A stretch of 64,000 nt of DNA from ZC4RG30 sp963726085 (GTDB lineage: Bacteria > Pseudomonadota > Gammaproteobacteria > Steroidobacterales > Steroidobacteraceae). The stretch covers positions 496,001-560,000 of the forward strand of contig CAVSAR010000002.1 in NCBI GenBank assembly GCA_963726085.1. The letters run 5' to 3'. This document shows, piece by piece, positions 14,860-23,945 of the stretch; the stretch's first letter is position 1; each line of letters opens with the position of its first letter. The notes below the pieces were generated by a model that was not told the DNA's origin, did no database searches, and saw only the letters and a list, made by a program, of their open reading frames with translations. The position numbers were made by a program, and so were the translations under genes.

Positions 14860-16185
14860 GTGGAGGGCGGTCTCGGGGCCCCGACGCGTCATCCCATTGA
14901 CTGGCGCAACCCGGCTTTCTACGACGAGCAGGCGGTGTTCGCCGAACTGGAGCGCGTCTTCGACATCTGTCACGGGTGTCGACGCTGCTTCAGCCTGTGC
15001 CATTCGTTTCCATTGCTGTTCGATGCGGTCGATGCCACCGCCTACCGGGGAGGTCAGCGCCGTACCCAAGCCGGTGTACTGGCAGGTCGCCGACAACTGC
15101 TACCTGTGCGACATGTGCTTCATGACCAAGTGCCCCTATGTGCCGCCGCACGAGTGGAACGTGGACTTCCCGCACCTGATGCTGCGCGCCAAGGCCCTCA
15201 AGGCCCGCCAGGGCGGCAATCACGCTTGCCGATCGCGTGCTGGCCTCCACCGAGGCGGTGGGCAACATCGCCGGTATTCCGGTGGTGGCGCAGATCGTCA
15301 ACGCGGTCAACCATACCGGCGTGGGGCGCAAGCTGCTGGACAAGGCCCTCGGCGTGCATCCGCGAGGCACCGATCCCCGACTACCACTCCACCACTGCGC
15401 GCGACCGGCTGCGCAAGCGCAAGCGGCCGGCCATCGTGCCGCAGGCCACCGCGCGCACCACCGGCAGGGTGGCCATGTTCACCACCTGCTACGCCAACCG
15501 CAACGAACCGGACCTGGCCTCTGACCTGTGCGCAGTGTTCGAGCACAACGCGATCACGGTGGACCTGGCGGCCAAGGAACGCTGCTGCGGCATGCCGCGC
15601 CTGGAGCTGGGCGACCTGGAGAAGGTGGCCGAATACAAGGCGGTCAACATTCCCGAGCTCAAGGGACTCATCGACCAGGGGTTTGACATCGTGGCACCGA
15701 TCCCGTCCTGCGTGCTGATGTTCAAGCAGGAGTTGCCACTGATGTTTGCGGACGATCCGGACGTGCAGGCCGTGCGCACGCGTATCTTTGATCCGTTCGA
15801 GTACCTGTGGCTGCGCCACGAGGCCGGACTGCTGCGCACGGATTTTACCGCCGCCCTGGGCAGGCTCAGCTACCACGTGGCCTGCCACCTGCGCGTGCAG
15901 AACATCGGCCTCAAGACCCGCGACGTGCTGCGGCTGGTGCCGGAGACGACCATTGACGTGATCGAGCGCTGCTCGGGCCACAATGGCACCTATGCGGTCA
16001 AGAGCCGCTTTCGCGATGCGGCGGTCAAGATCGGTCGCCCGGTGGTGCAGAAGGTCCAGGCCGCCCAGCCCGACCACTACACCAGTGACTGCCCCATGGC
16101 CGGGCACCAGATCGAAACCGGGCTCGAGGGCATGGGACCACCGGAGCATCCGCTGCGCTTGCTGCGCCTGGCTTACGGAATCTAA
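14860..16185 (+). CDS. Heterodisulfide reductase/GlpC-like Fe-S oxidoreductase, three frame breaks as read
   Basis: The protein is readable by moving +1 three times. GTG 14860 begins EGGLGAPTRHPIDW. The first cluster is ICHGCRRCFSLCHSFP. After an extra base near 15036-15041 the frame continues with GEVSAVPKPVYWQVADNCYL and CDMCFMTKCPYVPPHEWN. An extra A at 15218/15219 leads to TLADRVLASTEAVGNIAG. An extra C near 15360 leads to EAPIPDYHS and the C-terminal CCG-type domain (TTCYANRNEPDLASDL, ERCCGMPRLELGDLEKV, YHVACHLRVQNIGLKTRDV, ERCSGHNGTYAV), ending at 16185. About 440 residues result, with two 4Fe-4S sites and cysteine-rich repeats. All three breaks have the same sign, suggesting base-call error. 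Electron donor and acceptor are unknown. Confidence 0.82.
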   Translation: MEGGLGAPTRHPIDWRNPAFYDEQAVFAELERVFDICHGCRRCFSLCHSFPLLFDAVDATAYRGGQRRTQAGVLAGRRQLLPVRHVLHDQVPLCAAARVERGLPAPDAARQGPQGPPGRQSRLPIACWPPPRRWATSPVFRWWRRSSTRSTIPAWGASCWTRPSACIREAPIPDYHSTTARDRLRKRKRPAIVPQATARTTGRVAMFTTCYANRNEPDLASDLCAVFEHNAITVDLAAKERCCGMPRLELGDLEKVAEYKAVNIPELKGLIDQGFDIVAPIPSCVLMFKQELPLMFADDPDVQAVRTRIFDPFEYLWLRHEAGLLRTDFTAALGRLSYHVACHLRVQNIGLKTRDVLRLVPETTIDVIERCSGHNGTYAVKSRFRDAAVKIGRPVVQKVQAAQPDHYTSDCPMAGHQIETGLEGMGPPEHPLRLLRLAYGI

Positions 16186-16190
16186 AACGC

Positions 16191-16799
16191 ATGCGCGCAC
16201 TGGAAGCCGGGGACCTGATGACGCTGGAGCGCTACGCACGCGAGCGGCTGGCGTTTCGGGCGCGCGTGCTCGAGCACAAGGCGGTGCGCAAGGTCGCCAT
16301 CGGTCCGGACATGACATGGTTGTTCGAAGACCGGCTCACGGTGCAATACCAGGTGCAGGAGATGCTGCGCGTGGAGCGCATCTTCGAGCCCGCCGGCATC
16401 GAGGAGGAACTCGCGGCGTACAACCCGCTGATCCCGGATGGTCGCAACCTCAAGGCCACCATGCTGATCGAGATTGCCGACGTGCAGCGCCGTCCCGCGC
16501 GCCTGGCGCAGCTCAAGGACGTCGAGCATCGCTGCTATATCCGCGTCATGGGTCGGGGCATGGACCCGGTGGCCGGCTTTGAGGCCGTATTCGCAATTGC
16601 CGACGAGGATCTGGAGCGCACCAACGAGACCAAGACCTCGGCCGTGCATTTTCTGCGCTTCGAACTGACGCCAGGCATGGTCGCCGCCCTGCGCGCCGGT
16701 GCCGGGCTGGCCGCCGGAGTGGACCACGCGCAGTACCAACACCGGGTAGAATCCTTGCCCGCCGCGACCCGTGCCGCATTGATCAACGACCTGGAATGA
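16191..16799 (+). CDS. DUF3501 family protein
   Basis: 202 residues beginning MRALEAGDLMTLERYARERL, 5 bp after the Fe-S oxidoreductase stop. It has the DUF3501 pattern: VRKVAIGPDMTWLFEDRLTV, QVQEMLRVERIFEPAGIEEE, YNPLIPDGRNLKATMLIEI and SAVHFLRFELTPGMV. The family has no assigned activity, but it accompanies rubrerythrin and this Fe-S oxidoreductase in many proteobacteria, so a shared redox or metal-related role is inferred. No signal peptide or membrane helix is seen. The stop overlaps the parE ATG (ATGA). Confidence 0.88.
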   Translation: MRALEAGDLMTLERYARERLAFRARVLEHKAVRKVAIGPDMTWLFEDRLTVQYQVQEMLRVERIFEPAGIEEELAAYNPLIPDGRNLKATMLIEIADVQRRPARLAQLKDVEHRCYIRVMGRGMDPVAGFEAVFAIADEDLERTNETKTSAVHFLRFELTPGMVAALRAGAGLAAGVDHAQYQHRVESLPAATRAALINDLE

Positions 16800-18689
16800 C
16801 ACCGACCTACAGCGCATCCGATATTGAAGTCCTCTCGGGCCTTGACCCGGTGCGCCGTCGCCCGGGGATGTACACCGACACCAGCCGCCCCAACCACCTC
16901 GCCCATGAGGTGATCGACAACAGCGTCGACGAGGCGATCTGCCGGGCACTGTGACCTGATCGAGGTCACGCTGTTCAAGGACGGATCACTGCAGGTGGCC
17001 GACAACGGCCGCGGCATGCCGGTGGACATCCATCCCAAGGAAAAAGTCAGTGGCGTCGAGCTGATCCTCACGCGGCTGCATGCCGGCGGAAAGTTCTCCG
17101 ACGCCAACTACAGCTTCTCCGGCGGCCTGCACGGCGTGGGCGTCTCCGTGGTCAACGCACTGTCGAAACAGCTGGAATGCTGGGTCCGGCGCGGTGGCAA
17201 GGAATACAACATCGGCTTTCGCAATGGCCAGGTCTCCTCGAAGCTTGAGGAAATCGGCACCGTGGGCCAGAAGAATTCAGGCACCACGGTGCGCTTCTGG
17301 CCCGATCCGAAGTTCTTTGATACCGACCGTTTCGCCCCGGCGGAACTGCGCCACACGCTCAAGGCCAAGGCGGTGCTGTGTCCGGGCCTCAAGGTGCGCT
17401 TCGAGAACGAGGCCACGGGCGAAAAGGACGAGTGGTTCTACACCGGCGCGCTGGCTGAATACCTGCTGGAGCAGCTGGGCAAGGTCGAGCGCCTGCCCAA
17501 GGAACCCCTCACCGGCAAGCAGGGATCGGCGCAGGACTCGGTGGAGTGGGCGCTGGCCTGGGCGCCGGAGCTGTCCCCCGGCCTGGCGGAAAGCTACGTC
17601 AACCTGATCCCCACTCCCGGCGGCGGCACGCACGTCAACGGCTTGCGCGCTGGGGTCTGTGCCGCGGTGCGCGAGTTCACCGAGTTTCGCAACCTGCTGC
17701 CGCGCGGCGTGAAGCTGACCCCGGAGGATATCTGGAACGGGGTTTCCTTCGTGCTGTCGATCAAGCTCAAGGATCCGCAGTTCGCCGGCCAGACCAAGGA
17801 GCGCCTGGGTTCGCGCGAAGCCGCGGCGCTGGTGGAGGGCTACGCGCGCGACAGCACGGCGCTGTGGCTCAACCAGCATCCGGATGCGGGCGAGGGCATC
17901 GCGCAGTTTGCGATTGCCAATGCACAGGAACGCCTCAAGGCCGCCCAGCGCGTGACGCGCAAGCGTGCGATCGCCGGTCCCGCACTGCCGGGCAAGCTGG
18001 CCGATTGCACCACGCAGGACCCCAAGCGCTCCGAGCTGTTCCTGGTCGAGGGTGACTCGGCCGGCGGGTCGGCGCGCCAGGCGCGGGATCGTAATTTCCA
18101 GGCGGTGATGCCCCTGCGCGGCAAGATCCTCAACACCTGGGAGCTGGAGCACGGCCAGGTGGCCGCTTCCGAGGAAGTGCACAACATCAGCATTGCCATT
18201 GGCGTGGATCCGGGCTCGGCCAAGATCGAGGACCTGCGCTATCACCGCATCTGCATTCTTGCGGACGCGGATTCCGACGGGCAGCACATCGCCACGCTGC
18301 TGTGCGCGCTGTTCCTGCGGCATTTCCGGCCGCTGGTCACCGGTGGCCATGTGTTCGTGGCCATGCCGCCGCTGTACCGCATCGATGCCGGCAAGCAGGT
18401 GGGCTATGCGCTGGATGATGCCGAGCGCGACGCCTTTCTTGCGCGCCTGGTCTCGGAAAAGAGCAGGGCCAAGCCAGTGGTCACCCGATTCAAGGGCTTG
18501 GGCGAGATGTCGCCGCTGCAGTTGCGCGAGACGACCATGGATCCGGCCACGCGCCGGCTGGTGCAGCTGACCATCAGCGCGCAGGACGGTGCCGACCAGA
18601 TGATGGACATGATGCTGGCCAAGAAGCGCGCCGGGGATCGCCGGGAGTGGCTGGAACAGAAAGGCAATCTGGCGGATGTCACGGTTTGA
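16796..18689 (+). CDS. parE: DNA topoisomerase IV subunit B, one frame break as read
   Basis: ATG 16796 starts TPTYSASDIEVLSGLDPVRR and continues to VIDNSVDEAI, where an extra T at 16940 breaks the frame. Deleting it gives AGHCDLIEVTLFKDG and joins the long frame ending at 18689, about 630 residues. The GHKL ATPase motifs DNGRGMPVDIHPKEKVSGVE and YSFSGGLHGVGVSVVNALS, the transducer, and the TOPRIM motifs LFLVEGDSAGGSARQARDR and CILADADSDGQHIATLL are intact. NHLAHEVIDNSVDEA and the parC partner downstream favour ParE over GyrB. ParE powers chromosome decatenation with ParC. The gene is essential, so a base-call error is far likelier than loss of function. Confidence 0.93.
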
Positions 18690-18782
18690 TGGCTGAGCGG
18701 CCCGAGCGCACGGGCTGCGGATGAGTGTCCCGGGGTGCGCTGCGCCCCGACATTGCTCGACCCCTTTACTCCGTATCGCAAT

Positions 18783-18815
18783 GGATGCATTCTGGATGCG
18801 TTTCGGATGTTCTGG
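18783..18815 (+). promoter_or_regulatory. Three GGATG-headed 11-bp tandem repeats, likely TA operator
   Basis: GGATG occurs at 18783, 18794 and 18805, exactly 11 bp apart (GGATGCATTCT, GGATGCGTTTC, GGATGTTCTGG), directly in front of the GGAGG ribosome site of the antitoxin gene. One helical turn between copies puts them on the same DNA face, as expected for cooperative binding of a ribbon-helix-helix antitoxin. Function is inferred from position and periodicity. Confidence 0.5.
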
Positions 18816-18822
18816 AGGCGCC

Positions 18823-19146
18823 ATGCCCGTGACCCTGACCATCAAAGGCGTGCCCGATGCCGTGGCCGATGGCCTGCGCCAGCGTGCGCAGGCCAATCGC
18901 CGTTCGCTGCAGCGCGAATTGCTGTTGATCGCCGAGGAAGCAGCGGACCTACGCGCAATGCGCGTGGCCGAGCCGGCTGCGCCGGCCTATACCGTGCCCG
19001 CACGCAAGGCGCGTGACGCGGGAAATCCCGGCGGACGCCTGGGCCTTGAACAGTTGTGGCAGCGCGCGCGCAAGCTCGGCGCAGGCCAGCCCTCTGAATC
19101 CGCCGCCATCATGCGTAGGGATCGCGATGCCCGCGACCGTCGTTGA
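18823..19146 (+). CDS. FitA-like ribbon-helix-helix antitoxin
   Basis: 107 residues from the ATG at 18823, chosen because GGAGG lies 5 bp upstream; an in-frame ATG at 18781 lies within the putative operator. The N-terminus PVTLTIKGVPDAVADGLRQR followed by AQANRRSLQRELLLIAEEAA is the FitA/Arc-type RHH DNA-binding domain. The rest is Ala/Arg-rich and probably wraps the toxin. The gene overlaps the PIN toxin by 20 bp, the usual antitoxin-first arrangement with autoregulation. The pair sits between parE and parC. Confidence 0.85.
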   Translation: MPVTLTIKGVPDAVADGLRQRAQANRRSLQRELLLIAEEAADLRAMRVAEPAAPAYTVPARKARDAGNPGGRLGLEQLWQRARKLGAGQPSESAAIMRRDRDARDRR

Positions 19147-19507
19147 TGCTTCCGCCATCGCGGCGGTGCTTTTCGACGAGCCCGAAGCAGCCCCCATCGT
19201 GGCCAGCGTGACCGGCCGGCTGGTCGCCCCCACGTTGCTGCGCTACGAACTGGCCAGCGTTTGCACCACCAAGCTGATCCGCCATCCTGCGCAGGTGCGG
19301 CAGATCGATGCCCGTTGGCGCCTGCTCGACAAGCTCGCGATCAGCTACGCCGAGCCGGACTGGGAGCAATTGCCGCAGCTGGCCAGGCGCTGGGCACTGT
19401 CGGCCTACGATGCGGCGTACCTGCAGCTGGCATTGAAGCACGGCGCGTGCCTGCTCACGCTGGACGCGCGGCTGGCCGCGGCGTGGGACGACGCGGTGGC
19501 CGGGTGA
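19127..19507 (+). CDS. VapC/FitB-like PIN-domain ribonuclease toxin
   Basis: 126 residues. The start MPATVVDASAIAAVLFDEPE supplies the first catalytic Asp. LLRYELASVCTTKLI has the Glu of the second motif. LSAYDAAYLQLALKHG and LLTLDARLAAA carry the C-terminal acidic residues. These four acids form the Mg-dependent RNase site of PIN toxins, which typically cut tRNA or rRNA. All are intact, so the toxin looks active. AGGGA lies 6 bp before the ATG. It is translated with the overlapping RHH antitoxin. Confidence 0.88.
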   Translation: MPATVVDASAIAAVLFDEPEAAPIVASVTGRLVAPTLLRYELASVCTTKLIRHPAQVRQIDARWRLLDKLAISYAEPDWEQLPQLARRWALSAYDAAYLQLALKHGACLLTLDARLAAAWDDAVAG

Positions 19508-19616
19508 GTAAGGGGTATGGCCGGTCGGGATCCGTTGGTGCTGACGTTGACCGCGTCGATCCCGTGGCAGTAGCCTGCCTGCCCCCTAAGCCAGGTTGGC
19601 CGGTGTCATCCAGTCG

Positions 19617-21866
19617 ATGAAAGACCAGGAACTCAATTTCGAAGGCGTCGAGCGCCAGCCACTGCGCACATTCACCGAGAAGGCGTACCTGGACTACTCG
19701 ATGTACGTGATCCTGGACCGGGCGCTGCCGGTGCTGGGCGACGGGTTGAAGCCGGTGCAGCGGCGCATCATCTATGCGATGAGCGAGCTGAGCCTGGCGG
19801 CCGGCGCCAAGCACAAGAAGTCCGCCCGCACCGTGGGCGACGTCATCGGCAAGTTCCATCCGCACGGGGACTCGGCCTGCTACGAGGCCATGGTGCACAT
19901 GGCCCAGCCGTTTACCTATCGCTACCCGATAGTCGACGGGCAGGGCAACTGGGGATCCACGGATGATCCCAAGTCATTCGCCGCGATGCGCTACACCGAG
20001 TCGCGACTGACGCGCTATGCGGCGGTGCTGCTGGAGGAGATCGAGGCCGGCACCGTGGACTTCGGGCCCAATTTCGACGGCACGCTGGAGGAGCCGCTGA
20101 TCCTGCCGGCGCGCCTGCCCAACCTGCTGCTCAACGGCGCCTCTGGCATCGCCGTGGGTATGGCCACGGACGTGCCACCGCACAATCTTCGGGAAGTGGC
20201 CAGCGCCTGCATCCACCTGCTGGACGACCCGGAAGCCACCACGCGTGCGCTGATGAAACACGTCAAGGGCCCGGACCTGCCCACCGGCGCCGAGATCGTC
20301 TCGTCACGCGCCGAGCTGCTGGAATTCTATGAGAAGGGCGTCGGCAGCTACCGGGCTCGGTCCACCTGGGAGGTGGACGAGGAGACCGGCAATATCGTGA
20401 TCACGACCTTGCCGCACCAGGTCTCCGGATCGCGGGTGCAGGAGCAGATCGCGCAGCAGGTGCGCGACAAGAAGCTGCCACTGGTCGATGACATCCGCGA
20501 TGAGTCCGACCACGAGAACCCGGTGCGCATCGTGATCATCCCGCGCTCCAACCGCGTGGACACCACCCAGCTGATGACGCACCTGTTCGCCACCAGCGAC
20601 CTGGAGCGCAGCTACCGCGTCAACCTCAACGTCATCGACCTGGACGGCCGGCCCAAGGTCATGGGCCTCAAGGCGCTGCTGTCGCGCTGGCTGGAGTTTC
20701 GCATCGCCACCGTCAAGCGGCGCCTGGCGTACCGCCTGGAGCGCGTCACGCGGCGGCTGCACCTGCTCGAAGGGCTGCTGATCGTCTACCTGAACCTCGA
20801 CGAGGTGATCCGCATCATCCGCCGCGAGGACGAGCCCAAACCGAAGCTGATCGCGCGCTTCAAGCTCAGTGAAGAACAGGTCGAGATGATCCTCGAGACC
20901 AAGCTGCGCCACCTGGCCAAGCTCGAGGAGATGAAGATCCGCGAAGAGCAGAAGCAGCTGGCTGAAGAGCGCGACGAGCTGGAGGCGCTGCTCAAGAGCA
21001 AGGCCAAGCTGCACAAGCTGGTGCGCAGCGAGATCGAGGAAGACGCGCGCGAGTATGGCGACGAGCGCCGCTCGAAGCTGGTGGAGCGCGAGCAGGCCAC
21101 GGCCATCGAGGAAACCGAGCTGGTAGCCAACGAGCCGGTGACCATCGTGCTGTCCACCGGCGGCTTCGTGCGCGCGGCCAAGGGCCACGAGATCGATCCC
21201 AATACCCTGCAGTACAAGACCGGCGACGGGTTGCTGGCGGTGACGCGCGGCCGCAGCACGCAGCTGGCCGTGTTCCTCGACAGCACCGGGCGGGCCTACA
21301 GCCTGCCGGCCCATAGCCTGCCGTCGGCGCGCGGCCAGGGCGAACCGCTGTCCGGGCGACTGGATCCGCCGGATGGGGCCAAGTTTGCCGGCGTTGCCAT
21401 CGGTGAGCCGCAGGACCTGTGGCTGCTGGCCAGCGATGCCGGCTACGGATTCACCGTGCGCCTGGGCGAGCTGCATTCACGCAATCGTGCGGGCAAGGCA
21501 GTGCTCAAGCTCACCGAAGGTGCGCGGGTGCTGCCGCCGGTGCCAGTGGCGGCGGGCGAGGCCTGGATTGCCTGCGCCAGCTCCGAAGGCCGGCTGCTGC
21601 TGTTTCCAAGCGAGCAGCTTCCCGAGTTGCCGCGCGGCAAGGGCAACAAGCTGTTCGGCATCCCCACGCGCAAGGCCCTGGCGCGCGAAGAACTGCTGGT
21701 GGCCATCGCCACCCTGACGTCGGGCCAGAAGCTGGTGGTGTGGTGCGGGGATCGCAGCATGACGCTCAGCTGGAACGAGCTGGCCGGCCATCGCGGCGAG
21801 CGCGCGCAGCGCGGCGCCGTGCTGTCGCGCAACTATCGCAAGGTGGACCGGCTGGAAGTGGGCTGA
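19617..21866 (+). CDS. parC: DNA topoisomerase IV subunit A
   Basis: 749 residues from ATG 19617 (MKDQELNFEGVERQPLRTF). The breakage-reunion domain has DYSMYVILDRALPVLGDGLK, PVQRRIIYAMSEL, KSARTVGDVIGKFHPHGDSA and the catalytic tyrosine in SRLTRYAAVLL. The quinolone region reads GDSACYEAM, the wild-type Ser/Glu-like pattern. A long coiled coil (about residues 400-500) and a beta-pinwheel C-terminal domain follow, without the GyrA box, consistent with ParC. It decatenates daughter chromosomes with ParE. parE and parC are split here by the TA module instead of being adjacent. Confidence 0.95.
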   Translation: MKDQELNFEGVERQPLRTFTEKAYLDYSMYVILDRALPVLGDGLKPVQRRIIYAMSELSLAAGAKHKKSARTVGDVIGKFHPHGDSACYEAMVHMAQPFTYRYPIVDGQGNWGSTDDPKSFAAMRYTESRLTRYAAVLLEEIEAGTVDFGPNFDGTLEEPLILPARLPNLLLNGASGIAVGMATDVPPHNLREVASACIHLLDDPEATTRALMKHVKGPDLPTGAEIVSSRAELLEFYEKGVGSYRARSTWEVDEETGNIVITTLPHQVSGSRVQEQIAQQVRDKKLPLVDDIRDESDHENPVRIVIIPRSNRVDTTQLMTHLFATSDLERSYRVNLNVIDLDGRPKVMGLKALLSRWLEFRIATVKRRLAYRLERVTRRLHLLEGLLIVYLNLDEVIRIIRREDEPKPKLIARFKLSEEQVEMILETKLRHLAKLEEMKIREEQKQLAEERDELEALLKSKAKLHKLVRSEIEEDAREYGDERRSKLVEREQATAIEETELVANEPVTIVLSTGGFVRAAKGHEIDPNTLQYKTGDGLLAVTRGRSTQLAVFLDSTGRAYSLPAHSLPSARGQGEPLSGRLDPPDGAKFAGVAIGEPQDLWLLASDAGYGFTVRLGELHSRNRAGKAVLKLTEGARVLPPVPVAAGEAWIACASSEGRLLLFPSEQLPELPRGKGNKLFGIPTRKALAREELLVAIATLTSGQKLVVWCGDRSMTLSWNELAGHRGERAQRGAVLSRNYRKVDRLEVG

Positions 21867-23945
21867 TCAGCCGGCCTGGGCCGCGACGTTTTCGCGACCG
21901 CCGATCACGACTTGCTCGGGTGACTGGATCAGGTAGCCCTGGACATGCTGTACGCCCAGTTGCCACAGCGTGGCCATGGTGTTGGCATCCTCGACCCGCT
22001 CGGCAATGGTTTCGACGCCTTTCTCGTGGGCCGCGTCCGACAGCGCGCGCACCTTGGATTGCTGCAACACGTCCTCGGCAAGGCCCTGCATCAGCGAGCC
22101 GTCGATCTTTACAAAGTCCAGGGGCAGGGATTCCAACAGGTGCAGTGGATCTAAGCCGGCGCCGAAGTGCTCCAGCGCAAAGCGCAGGCCGCGACTGCGC
22201 AGGCCGCTGGCCAGCTGCGGCACGACCTTGGGGTGGCGGGCTGCCGTGTCCTCGGTGACCTGCATGCAGATCTGGCTGGCCTCGACCTTGATGGTGCGCA
22301 ACTGCTCGTCCACCCACTCGAGCAGCGAGGTGTCCGTGGCGCTGGCTTCGGACAGGCGCACGAACAGGCAGCCGGGCTTGGCGCGTGCCGAGAATTTCAT
22401 GGCCGCGCGCACCACCCAGCGATCGATCTGCCATAGCAGGTCGTTGCGCTCGGCCGGCGGAATGAACTCCGATGGCAGCACCTCCTTGCCCTGCGGGTCC
22501 ACCATGCGCAGCAACATGTCGAACATCCGGCTTTCGGTGCCGGTGAGGCTGGCGATGGGTTGCTGCACGAGGCGGAATCGGTTTTCCGCCAACGCCGCCT
22601 GGATATGCTTGACCCAGACCACGTCGTAGGCCTGGACGCGGGCGTCGGTGTCGTCGCGCGTGGCGACGCTGACCTTGCCGCCGACACCCTGGCGCCGCAG
22701 CCGCACTGCATCCAGCGCGTCGCTGATGACGGCCTCCAGCTGGCCATTGCGATTGGGCATGGCCGAGATGCCGATACTGATGGAGGCCTTGACCTTGCGC
22801 CCCTCGATGTCGAACTCATGCTGGCGCACCTTGTCGATCAGCCGCTCGCCCCACTGCTCGGCGTCGCGCGGCGTGCCGCGTTCCAGCAGCGCCAGCATCC
22901 CGGCGCCGCTGAAGTGCCCCAGGATGTCGGTCGGGGCAAGCAGGACGCGCGCCAGTCCGGCCAGTGCGCAGATGAACTGCTCGCTGCGAAAGACGCCCAG
23001 CTCGCGTTCGATGCGCTCGAAATTGTCCGGGGCAATGCTCAGCACAAAGCGGCCGCCGCCGGCCACGGGCTTCTCGACCCGCTTTTGCATGGTCTCGAGC
23101 AAGGGCTGGCGATGCAGCAGTCCGGAATGCGGGTTGCGGCGCACGGCTTCCGACAGGTCCGAGGCGATGTTGCGGTCTTCGCGGCGTTGCGACGGAACGA
23201 TCAACCGTACGCAGGCCTCGCCTTCACGCTCCCCCAGCGTCAGCACCAGCTCCAGGGCCAGCGCGCCGCCGTCGGCCGTGCGCAGTTCGGCGCGCAGCGA
23301 ATGATCACTCCAGCGGCCCTGTTGGCAGGCCGACAGTGCGCCCTTGAGCGCCACATGATTACTCTCTTCAAAGAGGTCCATCACCGGTTGGCCAACGATC
23401 TCGGTGGCGTCCGGTGCCCCGATCAGCTCCAGCCATGACTGGTTGGCCTCGACCAGGATGCCCTCCTGCACCTGGGCAATGGCGTCATTGGACCGCGTGA
23501 GCACTGTTTCCAGCTGCTTGCGGTAGTCCTGCGCCGACTGCAACGTGTTATGCAGTGCGCGCTGCATGTGCGCGGCGTTGAGTTCACGCACGATGACCGC
23601 ATAGGCGCGGTCCACGACTTCCAGCGAGATGCAGTCGCGCGCGCCGGCGGCCATGTCCAGTGCGATCTGTGCTTCGGTGACCTGCGAGCGGATCACCACC
23701 AGGGGCACATCCGGTGTGCTGCGATCGCGGATCCGGGCAATGGCCGCGGGATCGGCAGTCGCGGAGCCGACGCACAGCAGCATCTGCGGATTGAGTTGTT
23801 CCAAGGCCTCGGGCAGATCCTGCACGGCCGGGATCCAGGTGCAGTGCGCCGGCATGCCCTGGCGGCGCAGCAGGCTGTTGAGTGCTTCCACCGGGTCGCG
23901 TGCGCTGCTGACGACGACCAGCGGAACGGCGGCGTTGTCGGTCAA
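21867..23945 (-). CDS. fimX: FimX-like REC-PAS-GGDEF-EAL protein with degenerate catalytic motifs
   Basis: 692 residues from a TTG start. Order: receiver-like domain (1-125) lacking a clear phosphoacceptor Asp in the usual context, PAS (about 135-250, IAQVQEGILVEANQSWLELI), GGDEF-like (265-425) and EAL-like (440-690). The GGDEF signature is replaced by GHFSGAGMLALLERG, so cyclase activity is unlikely. The EAL stretch reads FDMLLRMVDPQGKEV, and the usual DDFG loop is EHFGAGLDPL; KIDGSL remains. This matches FimX of Pseudomonas and Xanthomonas, a c-di-GMP-binding effector that controls type IV pilus assembly from one cell pole. It converges tail to tail with parC, the stop codons forming TGATCA. 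Symbol by architecture. Confidence 0.82.
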   Translation of the reverse strand: MTDNAAVPLVVVSSARDPVEALNSLLRRQGMPAHCTWIPAVQDLPEALEQLNPQMLLCVGSATADPAAIARIRDRSTPDVPLVVIRSQVTEAQIALDMAAGARDCISLEVVDRAYAVIVRELNAAHMQRALHNTLQSAQDYRKQLETVLTRSNDAIAQVQEGILVEANQSWLELIGAPDATEIVGQPVMDLFEESNHVALKGALSACQQGRWSDHSLRAELRTADGGALALELVLTLGEREGEACVRLIVPSQRREDRNIASDLSEAVRRNPHSGLLHRQPLLETMQKRVEKPVAGGGRFVLSIAPDNFERIERELGVFRSEQFICALAGLARVLLAPTDILGHFSGAGMLALLERGTPRDAEQWGERLIDKVRQHEFDIEGRKVKASISIGISAMPNRNGQLEAVISDALDAVRLRRQGVGGKVSVATRDDTDARVQAYDVVWVKHIQAALAENRFRLVQQPIASLTGTESRMFDMLLRMVDPQGKEVLPSEFIPPAERNDLLWQIDRWVVRAAMKFSARAKPGCLFVRLSEASATDTSLLEWVDEQLRTIKVEASQICMQVTEDTAARHPKVVPQLASGLRSRGLRFALEHFGAGLDPLHLLESLPLDFVKIDGSLMQGLAEDVLQQSKVRALSDAAHEKGVETIAERVEDANTMATLWQLGVQHVQGYLIQSPEQVVIGGRENVAAQAG

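Noticed and set aside
14880..15380. Programmed frameshifting in the Fe-S oxidoreductase gene
   Set aside because: Three breaks without slippery heptamers, stop-codon contexts or stimulatory structures, and the same sign of error elsewhere in the window, make base-call error more likely.
13678..16185. 835-residue open frame covering ispA antisense, rubrerythrin and most of the Fe-S oxidoreductase
   Set aside because: Its first 250 codons are antisense to ispA and xseB and resemble nothing. Only the parts from 14428 are genuine, and they belong to two proteins joined by frame errors.
17277..18896. 539-residue minus-strand open frame opposite parE
   Set aside because: parE motifs on the plus strand are unambiguous. 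The opposite frame has no domain and arises from GC-biased third positions.
21858..21876. Palindrome GGCTGATCAGCC at the parC/fimX junction as a terminator or binding site
   Set aside because: It is formed by two abutting stop codons (TGA and TCA) and has no loop or T-run; chance is sufficient.
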